Assembly: GCA_001630475.1 (NCBI GenBank)
Contig: KV419468.1
Coordinates: 1 to 51,437, forward strand
Direction of reading: 5' to 3'
Source: Sistotremastrum niveocremeum HHB9708
Lineage: Eukaryota > Basidiomycota > Agaricomycetes > Sistotremastrales > Sistotremastraceae
Length of the DNA: 51,437 nucleotides
This document shows, in pieces, positions 42,876 to 51,437 of this stretch. Made by a program: the position numbers and the translations under genes. The stretch's first letter is position 1. Each line of letters opens with the position of its first letter. The notes below the pieces were generated by a model. The model ran no database searches and had not been told where the DNA came from. It saw nothing but the letters and a program-made list of their open reading frames with translations.

Positions 42876-44161
42876 CTATCACACGATTAGCTTTCGGTCT
42901 TCACTTGATAGAGGAGGTTTCGCATTCGCAAGCGCTTTCAAGTTCGACATCGCTGCATCCGCCTGTATCTTCATCAACTAACAAACATGGTCTTTGAGTC
43001 GTACTGCTATTGTTTTTCATTCTTTGTACAGATATAGATGTGATCTTTGATCCAGAATTGCGAGCACGCCTAACCTGAGGGACTCGAAGGTTGAAAGTGA
43101 AATGAAATCGCGGATGTCACAGCGCGTTGTCACACTTGCCAAACCTTTTGGCTGCGGCATTGGGTCCATCAGTCGCGATGCCGGTAATTTGCTGTGTCTC
43201 GAAAGCTAAGGGAAATGCGGGATCCTCATATGGTCCTGGATAATCTCATTTTTGGGGAAGAATCACATATAATTAAACAGACAGAAAGTTTGAATCACAA
43301 GATGAGACTCGGATAGAAACGAAAAGCTGAGAACGTTCGACTTGGGGCTCGAAGGAGTCCCGTATCTTGACACCGCGCATGCTAGCACGATCAGTTTCAG
43401 TGCTAAAATCGTTATTCCAAAGACTGATTTAAATGTCAATGGTGGCAGAGCGGAGGTCATCGTGTGTCGCGTCGAGACGGGCATCAGTACCATTGCCATA
43501 ACTCTGGAGACGATCCAAATTTGTCAGAGGCTGGGTTGACGGACGAGGTTTTTCTTGATTATGGGAAAAGGCCAGCAACGCTGAGGGAAATAGCGAGACA
43601 TTGTAGGCCGATTTTGTTCAGAAAGACATCTTCGAGCTGTGGACTGATTGATGGTCAAGAAAATCTTCACGGATGATCTTGAGGCTGGGAGCTGGTGTGG
43701 GTGTTGATTTCGAAGGTGCTGTAGTAGTGTGAGAACTGGACGATGCGCCTGAGTCTGGACATCCGGACTCGAACGAAGAGCTGTTTGATGATCCGAGCAT
43801 CCACACGATCATCTCTTTCAAGAATTGGCAGGGAATTTTCTTAGTGCCGGAGACCGACTTTTGCCATCGTGTGGGTGTTGGGGCTAGCTCAAAGAATACG
43901 CAACTTATATCAACCTATCTGAGGCGACGCGAACATCTCGTCGACAGGGCCAGAAGTGTTGGTGTCTGATCTTGATATCGCATCGGACACGCATGTATCT
44001 CAGGCTTTCGAAAGACTGTCTGTAGAGGGAAAATCGTTGGATCATTCTTGTATTTTGTCGAGATTTTGTGGGACGCCGCACCAAGGCATCAGAGGAAGAA
44101 CGCACTGCAATCCAAAATCCGCCGCATTGATTTCTAGTTTCTAGCTGCTCACTATCGTTCC
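42876..44161. other. 3' flank of array gene 5
   Basis: Shares GTCACAGCGCGTTGTCAC (43116-43133) and AGCTGAGAACGTTCG (43325-43339) with the flank of gene 4. A minus-strand frame at 43618-43821 is Ser/Thr/Pro-rich (DSGASSSSHTTTAPSKSTPT) and could be part of a decayed or unrecognised gene, but no start, splice sites or domain can be defended. Confidence 0.4.
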
Positions 44162-44677
44162 TAGGGTTTTAAAGTCCGGTCACGACTGGACTTTTTCCGT
44201 TTTTGCCCGTGACTGGCAACTGCCGGTCCGGTTGCCTGCCAAAATTTTGGGCAACTGGCAACAGGACTGCAGTTGCGGTCCAGCAACCAGTTGCCAAAAA
44301 GACCAGTTGCCTGACCAGTCATGGCCACAACCTGAGGTCACAACTGGTCTAAATCATTATTTTATTCAATTATATATTACTTTTGGGTCTTATTGGTGGT
44401 CATATAGTATCTAGTAACACATAGGAACACTATATAATACAATATATGATGAATATGTGGCCATAAATACCCACTTGAGACCCAAAATACCTTGGGTATG
44501 CCCTTTCCTAGGACCCTTAAGGGTCCTCAGTCACGACCACGGTTGCGACTGGTCATGACTGCAGTTGCCAGTTGCCTGATTTTCAGAAATCCAGGTGACC
44601 GGCAACTGCAGTCCAGTCACGACCCCACCACGACCTTCAGTTGCCTGCAGTCACGTGGACTGGACCTTCAAACTCTA
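44162..44677. mobile_element. 516-bp hAT-like MITE upstream of array copy 6
   Basis: The left end TAGGGTTTTAAAGTCC and the right end (complement TAGAGTTTGAAGGTCC) are imperfect inverted repeats. The interior shares the palindrome GGACCCTTAAGGGTCC and the GACCCAAAATACC stretch with the 509-bp MITEs, but the ends differ, so it is a related subfamily. No 8-bp target duplication is visible (ATCGTTCC left, AGCATGCT right), so it is old or rearranged. It occupies the place where the block about 680 bp upstream of the other genes would be. Confidence 0.75.
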
Positions 44678-44734
44678 AGCATGCTACAATCGACTTCTAC
44701 CATCTTGTCTTCGTGAACTTCTACCATGGATACG

Positions 44735-44784
44735 GTGCGCATATTATAACCTACAAATATTCTCATTGGCTGATTTCCATATAG
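44735..44784 (+). promoter_or_regulatory. Conserved 5'UTR intron, copy 6
   Basis: GTGCGCAT donor, TCATTGGCTGATT, acceptor ATATAG before ACGCTC; 50 nt, ending 132 nt before the ATG. It is kept although the gene body is truncated. Confidence 0.6.
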
Positions 44785-44916
44785 ACGCTCGAAGCTATGC
44801 TCAGGGACGCTCAACACGTTGCCCCAGTGTATCAACCCTACCTTCTCTGTCGCCGTCTTGCATCTCCTGTCGCCCTCACATTCCCCTCTCCTTCATCTAT
44901 CCCAGCGTCTCTCAAT

Positions 44917-46712
44917 ATGCGAAGCCGAAAGACTTCCACGAATTCCTCGAAAGAGAGTCCTGTGACGACTACGAAAGGGGATCTAGCGCCAAGATTTGAT
45001 CGCCTGATTAGTCTGATAGAGGAGCAGAACAAGATAATGGGAGAGCAGGGGAAGACGTTGAAGGAGCATAGCACGATGTTGGAGGCATTGGAGAAAGATG
45101 CAACTAGAGGTATTGAATTAGTATGTCTGTTTGTTGGAGAATATTTGCTGATAAGGTTGTAGATGATAAAGCTTATGAAGGCAGGAGTTTGAAAGATGAA
45201 TTGACCTGGGGTGCTCTGGATAAGGAAGCATTGGCCAAGATGAAGGTCGCAGTCGATGGATGGAAAGACCTTATGAATGTGTTGTTGATCTTCGTAAGGC
45301 ATCATGTTCGGTGACACAAACATTGAGCTAACATGTGTATTTCATCACATTCAGATCGCTCTCTTCCTGACGGTCGTGACCGCTTTTATTTCTCCAATCA
45401 TCCAACTCTTTTCGACACCGTCTTCGACAAATCCTTCGTCGTCATCGTCATCCAAGCCGCCGCTTCCTCCCACATCATTACAGCTGGTCGCCTTGTTTTA
45501 CTGTTTGGCACTGATGTTTAGCGTAAGTGAAGTCCGGGAACACCTGCCTAAGGACTTACTAATTCTCTATAGATCTGCAACTCGGTGATGTGCGTTCTTG
45601 GGCTACAGTGGTCAGGAAGATTGCTCTCTGTACCTCAAGGAAAAACCAATCTAGAACGCACGCTGAACCGGGAGCGAAGGAAATTGCTCGCAGAGAAGCG
45701 TCTCCTCCCCTTGATGAGCGTTCTTTTCTGGACCCTCCTCCTGTCCATTGCATTCTTTGTCGTTGACTTCCTTATCCAACTCTGGGCGTTATCGTTTTCC
45801 TTTGAAGAAAGAGCATCCATTCTTATCATCAGCGCCGTCGCTGCTACTGCTCTCGCTATCACTATCCTCGGCGTCATTCTTGCTACGACTTATCATGCAA
45901 CGATATACGAGAACTCGCCTTTTGAGAGTCTGTTAAGCTCTGCATCAATCACGGCTTGGGCCTGGATTAATCAAGTCCTGAAGAAAGTCAAGGCAGGGAG
46001 CAAGAAGCGGAAGGACAGCGGACAGCGATGGCATCTGCACCAACCTACGATTTCACCTCTCGACCGCTTCCAACGTCGTGTCCAATGGACCGTTGGAAAA
46101 CTATCTCGCCCGCCAGGACCATCACGTCACGAGTCCTCGAGAAAAGCAGTAGAGGTTATAGGCAAAATTGAGAGCGAACAAAGAGAGGAAGAGCCGCTGG
46201 AAGCGTTGATGACAGAAAAGGCAGAGGACAATGAGAACGTGAAAGCGCTCAAAGGCTACGCACGTCTGGTGATCAACACGAACGATACTGAAGTCTTGGA
46301 GAGAGCAGTAGCCTCGTTTGAGATCACAGAATGGTGGAAGAATGGCGCAGAGCTGCTCCCGGTCTTCCTGGCCGTGCGAGAGCGATTCTTGGCGACAGAC
46401 ACGTCGTTTCGGGTGAAGGAGACTGTGACTAAGCGGTTGAGCGATTGTAGGGAGTGGAGTGGGTGGAGAAGCAAACATGGATGGAGATCGGATATTGAAG
46501 GGAATGCGATCACTCGCTGGTGCAGAGACCACTGCAACGAGCTAGTCTATCGGTCTCGCGAATCTCACTGCCAATTCTTTGCCGCCTTTGTTTTCTTCAC
46601 TTCGCTCGATTCAAACAACAAAGATCTGCGAAAACTGCCGTGGGAGGGCTCTTACGAGAAAAGTGTCGTCCGAGTTCTCTCCTCGTTTGACCAGGACCAG
46701 CCATATGGTTAG
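44917..46712 (+). pseudogene. Truncated DUF6535-type gene, array copy 6
   Basis: Exons 44917-45109, 45163-45293, 45355-45522 and the beginning of exon 4 (45573 onward). The start is MRSRKTSTNSSKESP, followed by the coiled coil LISLIEEQNKIMGEQGKTLK, WGALDKEALAKMK, all four membrane helices (helix 3 LFWTLLLSIAFFVVDFLIQL, with a charged Asp inside it) and the islands ARLVINTNDTEVLERAVASF and RERFLATDTSFRVKE. After VLSSFDQDQ the sequence leaves the family. At 46710-46712 the reading ends at a TAG that belongs to the terminus of a hAT-like element. The remaining part of exon 4 and exons 5-6 are not found downstream. The product would be 543 residues with the membrane domain intact but half the tail missing, so it could still be a shortened functional protein. 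Confidence 0.8.
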
Positions 46713-46925
46713 AGTTTGAAAGTCGAGTTGCACAACCGAAAAAAAACTGGAAACCGAACCGCAAAAAATCAGTTGCAACCGGACTTCTGGTTGCAGTTTC
46801 CAAAATATTATATGACTGCAGTTTCAGTCGCCACGGAAATTTCCAAAGTCCACAACCGCGGCAAGACCGGCTCCATCGGCTTCAACCGGTCGAGTCGATA
46901 GTCGGTTGTGCGGGTCGGTTGTAGA
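46711..46925. mobile_element. hAT-like element end that truncates array copy 6
   Basis: Begins TAGAGTTTGAAAGTCGAGTT (first T at 46710), matching the terminus of the MITE family at 44162-44677. The interior is CAACCG/GGTTGC-rich as in those elements. No right terminus or target duplication can be identified, so the element seems to be truncated or fused to the sequence with the tRNA-like unit. Confidence 0.6.
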
Positions 46926-46934
46926 GCCCGAGAA

Positions 46935-47020
46935 GGCTCAAAAGCACTAACTCGGGGAATCGAACCCAGAGCCATCCGAACGTTACATGTGCGCCGAGCC
47001 ACTCGGCCACGGAGCTGTTA
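46935..47020 (-). ncRNA. tRNA-like pol III unit (tRNA pseudogene or SINE head)
   Basis: On the minus strand an A box TGGCCGAGTGG and a perfect B box GGTTCGATTCC stand at tRNA-like spacing, followed by a TTTT terminator (in GTGCTTTTGAGCC). The D arm GCCG AGTGGCT CGGC folds. But the acceptor ends do not pair well and no proper anticodon stem forms, so it is not a working tRNA. A tRNA-derived SINE fragment or degenerate tRNA is likely. Confidence 0.5.
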
Positions 47021-47136
47021 GGATCCTCGGGTGATTGCGGCTTATGTGCCTATCGCTCGGCACACCGGTTGCGAGACTCGAAGACATCGGCTTATGTAAG
47101 GCTCGCCGCCTCGACAGAATTTTTCACTCTACTAAT

Positions 47137-47478
47137 CTAGCTACGCGCGCGATTATCGATCAGCTCTTGAAACCTATCAGACAACTCTGGAAGCTCTTCA
47201 TCCGACTCATCGTCGCTGATATCGACATTCCGATCGGTGACGACGGTCCTGAACGTTTGCGAGAGCGGGATATTCCATGCCCGAAGAACGGCATCCTGTA
47301 TTCATTATGTTTCGATTAGCACGCATGTCATTGTATATACGAATCGACTCACTCCATAGACCTTGGCATATTGATGCAGCATGATCGAGGCCGTACACCA
47401 ACGACGTAGCTCGCACGGCATAATCGAGTAGATGGTGTTATCTATTGTAAAATAGACAGACCTGCGTCTCGTGGCCAT
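47137..47478 (-). CDS. Small hypothetical protein, 91 aa, two exons
   Basis: Exon 1 47478-47362 (MATRRRSVYFTIDNTIYSIM ... HQYAK), intron 47361-47296 (GTCTAT...ACAG), exon 2 47295-47137 (DAVLRAWNIPLSQTF ... ISDDESDEELPELSDRFQEL), in phase. The acidic second exon has strongly protein-like composition. Exon 1 lies in the left arm of the large inverted repeat; the right arm has a related frame on the plus strand. The opposite strand is also partly open here (VDGVIYCKIDRPASRGHCDI), so the true coding strand is not settled. No family recognised. Confidence 0.35.
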
Positions 47479-50125
47479 TGTGACATACTGTAGGGACCAT
47501 TTTAAAACCGGAAAGGCCCCGTGGTAATTATCATAGGGGCCCATGAGCTTGTGATCATCCCTGGCTCATACTCAGATCAGGATCATGGTCCAGGTGAATA
47601 TCTGGGGGGTATTTTTCGCATTTTTTCGATTATATTGGGTATTTTCAGGGTATTTTTGTGCAGCCTGCTACGGGCTACCAAATAGGGACATATGGGTACC
47701 GTTGGGATCGGAAAAATCAGGAGAAGCCAAATATGACAGCAACAGGACCAAACAAAGCCAAACAAAAACCGAAAATAGCATATATATTCACCAGAAGCGG
47801 AATTTTCAGGGGAATCCAATGGCAGGGTCCATTTCATGTGATTCTGCATATCAGGGACTATTATCCAGGTATATACCCCTATACAGGCAGGTTGCAGCCC
47901 AGCCCAGCCCTTCTGCTGCTTTCCTGGCATTAAATAGCATATATTGGCAGAAATATTGATGCAGGGGCATTGGGGTAGCTTCTGGGGACCCTTTGGACCC
48001 TTCCTAGACCCTTTCCCACACTTTTCATTTTTTTATCGCCGGCTCCTGGGGAGTATTTTGGCATTTGCAGGCCAGGGACTTGAGATATTGAATTTATTTT
48101 TTCACATTTGGAATATACTCATATATCCCCACATATTCACTCAGGGTCCCCACCTGCTTACCATTACCACTGTATATATATATCAATACATATACTGGAC
48201 CCCAATTTGGACCTGAATACCACCCAGATATATGCCCAGACACTTACACAATAGTTCAGGGAATATCAGTGCTCCTGACCAGGGTCCACTTGGGCTGTGA
48301 GTCTGGTGGACATATATGCTGGAGTATACATTTTTTGTGACCTGTAGCACTTTTTTTCAGGTCAATAGCTTTGGAAATGCACTCTCCATAAATCATACAG
48401 TTTTGAGCAATTTTGATTTTCTGGACATCTGTATGGGTCACTGGACACACATATGAAGTCATAGAACATGTCTCTGACACTTATCCAACATATACTTGAA
48501 GTTTTGTTACCCCAAGTTTACTCCCTGACAAGGATACCTGGCTTGAACCATATGCAACTCTCTGTTGGGATCTGGTCATTCTGAGGTACTTTGTGTTCAA
48601 TTCCCAAAGTCCCAAAATACCCCAAAATATGAAATGTGCCATTTTTTGAGTAGAGGTCGAATCCATTTACAGATTTTCAATAGCTGCTCTGGTTCCTGAG
48701 ATATTCACTGTTCTTGCTCAGAATTATTAAATTTGTTCAATTTCTGGAGGGCCAAGGACTTGACCAAATGACACCAAACTCTGTCAGTGATTTGAAGGCT
48801 ACTATACCTACCCAAAGACAGAAGATCCTACATTTATACATCCTGACCATGTCACCATTTGTCCGTCAAATATGGAAGAAAGATAAATCAATAACATGAG
48901 AACCAGACATGCTATTGACTTGATCTAAGTGACAGCGAGTAGATATATATGAGGGGTATACACTGACAGAGTAACAGTAGTGCAGCATTTTTCCCTGGCT
49001 CTACAAAATTCATATACTGGTTCCCAATGTGCAAAAGGGCACTGTAGAAGGGTGTATATTGATTGAGAGTGACCCAAACTTTGTCAGGATGATGAAAGTG
49101 TATGCCCAAACAATTTCAATCACCGCCCTTCACCTGGTCAGTGCTCTGCTAGAGGAGAGTACCCAGAAACAAAAGTACAGCCCCTGGCTCAAGTAGGGAA
49201 GAAGGGCAAGGGTTGAGCACATGAACCAGAGTCTATTGGCATATGGGGAGGTATTGAAGACCCGGATGAAGTACTGGACCACCTTAGTGCCCATATCCAG
49301 AGTGCCAGGCCAAGAATGCCCCTGCCAGGCCCAGATCATGTCCAATGGGTGTATTCTACATACAGATAGACCAAATGGACTGAAGTACATCTACTATAGT
49401 GGGTCTGATATATAATAGCCCCAGCAAGGCCCAAATGCTTTAGAGCAGCTGTGGTAGACCCCCATAAGGGCAGATCTTGCAACTGATACCACTATTGGAT
49501 AGAGCTGTGAAAATGCTCCCAGAATCACCTACATATGTGCCTGAATGCCCCCTGGATGCTGAGATATCCCAAAACAGGCAGCACCATTGTTCCAGGCTCC
49601 AAAAATGGTCCCTGGATGATATATGATGTTGCTTGGACCCTTTGTTTGCATATGTTTGCTCCAAACATGCCCCTGAAACCAGCACGGTTGAAACGGGGCA
49701 ACAAATCCGCTCCAGAATCACCTACATGCTATTTTCGTTGTTTATTTGTATTTGTTTGTTGATCTGATGCTATATTTGGCTTCTCCTCACTTCCCCGATC
49801 AGAACGGTACCCATATGTCCCTGAACGGACCAGCGGATCAGGAGCTACAAAAATACCCAGAAAATCCTCCATATATTCAAAAAAATCTCGAAAATATCAC
49901 TCATATATTCACTATCTGGATCATGGGCATGATCCTACTCACCCGGTGCTCATAGGGGATCACCTCACGTTCCCTGGATAATCATAAACACAATGGCGCC
50001 TGAGGACATTTTAAAATTGTGCCTTGCGTATGTCACAATGGTCCAAAGGGAAATGCCTATAGATTTTAAAATATCTAACACCATCTATTGCATAATCACC
50101 TTCCTACCCTTCGCGCGGTTGTACG
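47370..50125. repeat. Large imperfect inverted repeat with 1.9-kb spacer
   Basis: Left arm about 47370-47800, right arm about 49725-50125. Matching pieces, left versus complement of right: GATGGTGTTA, CCATTGTGACATAC, ATTTTAAAA, GGGTATTTTTGT, GGGACATATGGGTACCGTT, AGGAGAAGCCAAATAT and GAAAATAGCAT, in the same order. The spacer (47810-49720) is AT-rich and noncoding, with short repeated phrases (CCAGAATCACCTACAT at about 49519 and 49712). It may be a non-autonomous DNA transposon with long terminal repeats or an inverted duplication of a small gene with its flank. The exact outer ends and any target duplication were not found. Confidence 0.65.
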
Positions 50126-50428
50126 CCAAGGTAAATTCATATATCTAGAACGGATTAGCACTAGACTAATTAATACGCGAATAGAACGTACCTTTTGATA
50201 TGCTTTGTCGAGGGGATCACCCGCTTGGATCTTTGGGAAGAGGGGCTCTCCGAGACCGGTTTGGTGAACATTGACGACGTCGTGGAATACATTGGCGTGC
50301 ACCGCGATAAATTGGGGGAAATTCTCGTCGGTGTTTAAAAGAACCGGGTTGGTGATCATGTTGAAATGATGATGGATGTGAGCCACATCGTGAGGAGGGA
50401 GATGTTCGAGGCCGGGAGCGAGAGCCAT
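50011..50428 (-). CDS. Hypothetical protein, 109 aa, two exons
   Basis: Exon 1 50428-50192 (MALAPGLEHLPPHDVAHIHH ... IQAGDPLDKAYQK), intron 50191-50104 (GTACGT...GGTAG), exon 2 50103-50011 (EGDYAIDGVRYFKIYRHFPL DHCDIRKAQF), in phase. Exon 2 falls in the right arm of the inverted repeat and its peptide resembles a plus-strand frame of the left arm at about 47420-47480 (VDGVIYCKIDRP, HCDI). No family is recognised. The exon 1 start lies close behind a plausible short pyrimidine-rich leader. Confidence 0.35.
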
Positions 50429-50513
50429 TGTGAGGGGTTATCGATAGGGGATAGGGGAAATGGGGGGTAATATAGCAATCTGAGGGCGGAGAAAGAATTT
50501 GAGCGACGGAGAA

Positions 50514-50720
50514 TTAAAATAAATGATTTGGAGAACACTTAGCGTGCCGCGATATGCGCTCTTGAAGTGTAGCAGTGCCTACAATCGTGCCGACTCGCGC
50601 GAAAGGAGTTGGGGGGCTGCCAGGTAATATTCTGGGCTGCTTCAGCGGTTTTGGCGTGTCGGCGTAGGGAGGATAGGGGTCGCGGATCATCTGGAGTGTC
50701 TCTTGGAATTGTCCTGCCAT
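50514..50720 (-). CDS. Short hypothetical ORF, 68 aa
   Basis: Open from ATG 50720-50718: MAGQFQETLQMIRDPYPPYA, then a Pro-rich part and VGTIVGTATLQERISRHAK. It may be a first exon, spliced after HAK (GTGTTC donor) to something downstream on the minus strand, possibly the gene at 50428. No family recognised. Confidence 0.3.
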   Translation of the reverse strand: MAGQFQETLQMIRDPYPPYADTPKPLKQPRILPGSPPTPFARVGTIVGTATLQERISRHAKCSPNHLF

Positions 50721-50859
50721 GAAGTGGATAAGTATATTTTCATATTTGGCCTGAAATATAAGCCGACCGCAAATTTTCACTTAACTTATCTTCTTCTCCC
50801 TCCTCTCTTCCATTGTCCCTCGTACAGAGGCGATGGCAGGTAACCAGGATAAGTCCTCC

Positions 50860-51090
50860 AACCCTCGTGGTCAAACCCCTGCCTTGCAAACTCGAGCCCA
50901 GGCCATAGTGTTTGAAGGTCCGGTTTGGTCCGGTTTTCAGTGCCCCGCAGGGCCGGACCGGACCAATTTTGCAGTCCGGTTCGCTCCAAAAGTGTCGGAC
51001 TGAGACCGCAAACCGGTTCTCACTAGGACCGGTTACGGTCCGATCGGTTTGCGGTCTGCCAACCGGTTCGAACCGTTGTGTATGAAGGCC
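50860..51090. mobile_element. CCGGTT-rich hAT-like MITE fragment
   Basis: TAGTGTTTGAAGGTCCGGT begins at 50906 and resembles the TAGTGTTC..GGTCC termini of the 509-bp MITEs. The following 180 bp are dense in CCGGTT/GGACCGG words in both orientations. No right terminus or target duplication was found. Confidence 0.5.
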
Positions 51091-51393
51091 GGTCAGCAAT
51101 CCACTACATATTGCTATTGGTTGTTACAATTTGCAGGCTTTGCCGAGGACCCTATTGCGACGATAGCCCAGGAAATTGTTACAATGTAAGATATTGTAGG
51201 CCCACTTACAATGTGAGCATTGTACAACAACAACAGGCGAAGCCTGGCGACGAATATATAGAGTGATTATACATGAATACAGGCTAATCAACATGATCGG
51301 GCTCATGGATATTGATTATTTCGAAGATTTTTCGATTATTTGACTGAATTAGTTGGTATTTTTGTATCTCCACAACCGTTGGTCCGTTCAGAG
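51091..51393. other. Unassigned AT-rich sequence
   Basis: Short direct repeats (TTACAATGTAAG / TTACAATGTGAG at 51179 and 51207) but no gene or recognisable element. Confidence 0.35.
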
Positions 51394-51437
51394 TAAGGCC
51401 TCCAACGAATATGTACCTGTGGTACTCAGGTACCTGC
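51394..51437. mobile_element. Left end of a GGTACC-rich element at the window edge
   Basis: TAAGGCCTCCAACGAATATG followed by GGTAC-containing repeats (GTACCTGTGGTACTCAGG) resembles the left end of the 378-bp element at 2180 (TAAGGATGTTAAACGAGTAT, then GGTACC). It continues outside the window. Confidence 0.4.

Noticed and set aside
46935-47020. A functional tRNA gene
   Set aside because: A and B boxes are good but the acceptor and anticodon stems do not pair.
47810-49720. Coding genes in the spacer of the large inverted repeat
   Set aside because: Frames are short on both strands, AT-rich and contain repeated phrases; no splice-linked exons or motifs found.
1-51437. CRISPR arrays, operons or ribosome binding sites
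   Set aside because: Spliceosomal introns and element types show a eukaryotic nuclear genome; no regularly spaced repeats were seen.

Overview
The window is fungal nuclear DNA, most likely from an agaricomycete (Basidiomycota). Introns are short (about 50-65 nt, GT...AG, often with a CTGAT-like branch site) and numerous. There is a large family of DUF6535-type membrane proteins, a gene family I know from basidiomycetes. The mobile elements are a copia-type LTR retrotransposon, hAT-like MITEs and a LINE. All exon models below were built by eye from splice sites, reading frame and comparison among copies inside the window; no search was run.

Layout. (1) About 0.7-2.6 kb is a nest of short hAT-like elements, one 378-bp copy sitting inside another. 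(2) 2.7-9.9 kb is a seven-transmembrane receptor-like gene broken by a complete copia element (2801-8412, LTRs identical by eye, 5-bp target duplication) and by a 509-bp hAT-like MITE. A second copy of that MITE sits inside the retrotransposon's 3' LTR. (3) 12.1-13.9 kb is the intact paralogue of the broken receptor gene, with nine exons including a 7-nt microexon. (4) 14.1-15.3 kb (minus strand) is a casein kinase 1-like gene with an altered HRD motif. (5) 16.1-46.7 kb, the core of the window, is a head-to-tail array of six paralogous four-helix membrane protein genes. Five are intact with the same six-exon structure (1018-1063 residues) and the sixth is cut short by a mobile element. A 5'-truncated LINE (35998-38409) with a 15-bp target duplication lies between copies 4 and 5. 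(6) 46.7-51.4 kb is repeat-rich: a hAT-like end, a tRNA-like pol III unit, a large imperfect inverted repeat (about 47.4-47.8 / 49.7-50.1 kb) with small coding-like exons at its edges, and more hAT-like sequence.

The array is the most interesting part. Every copy has a short cytosolic coiled coil, four predicted membrane helices and a long helical tail. Every copy is preceded by the same small 5'UTR intron (GTGC donor, GGCTGATT branch region, AG|ACG acceptor) 130-190 nt upstream of the ATG. Four copies also share a block about 680 bp upstream. A lone copy of the 5' module between genes 3 and 4 suggests a lost seventh gene. Different exons match different partners, which points to gene conversion or unequal exchange. 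The function of the family is unknown.
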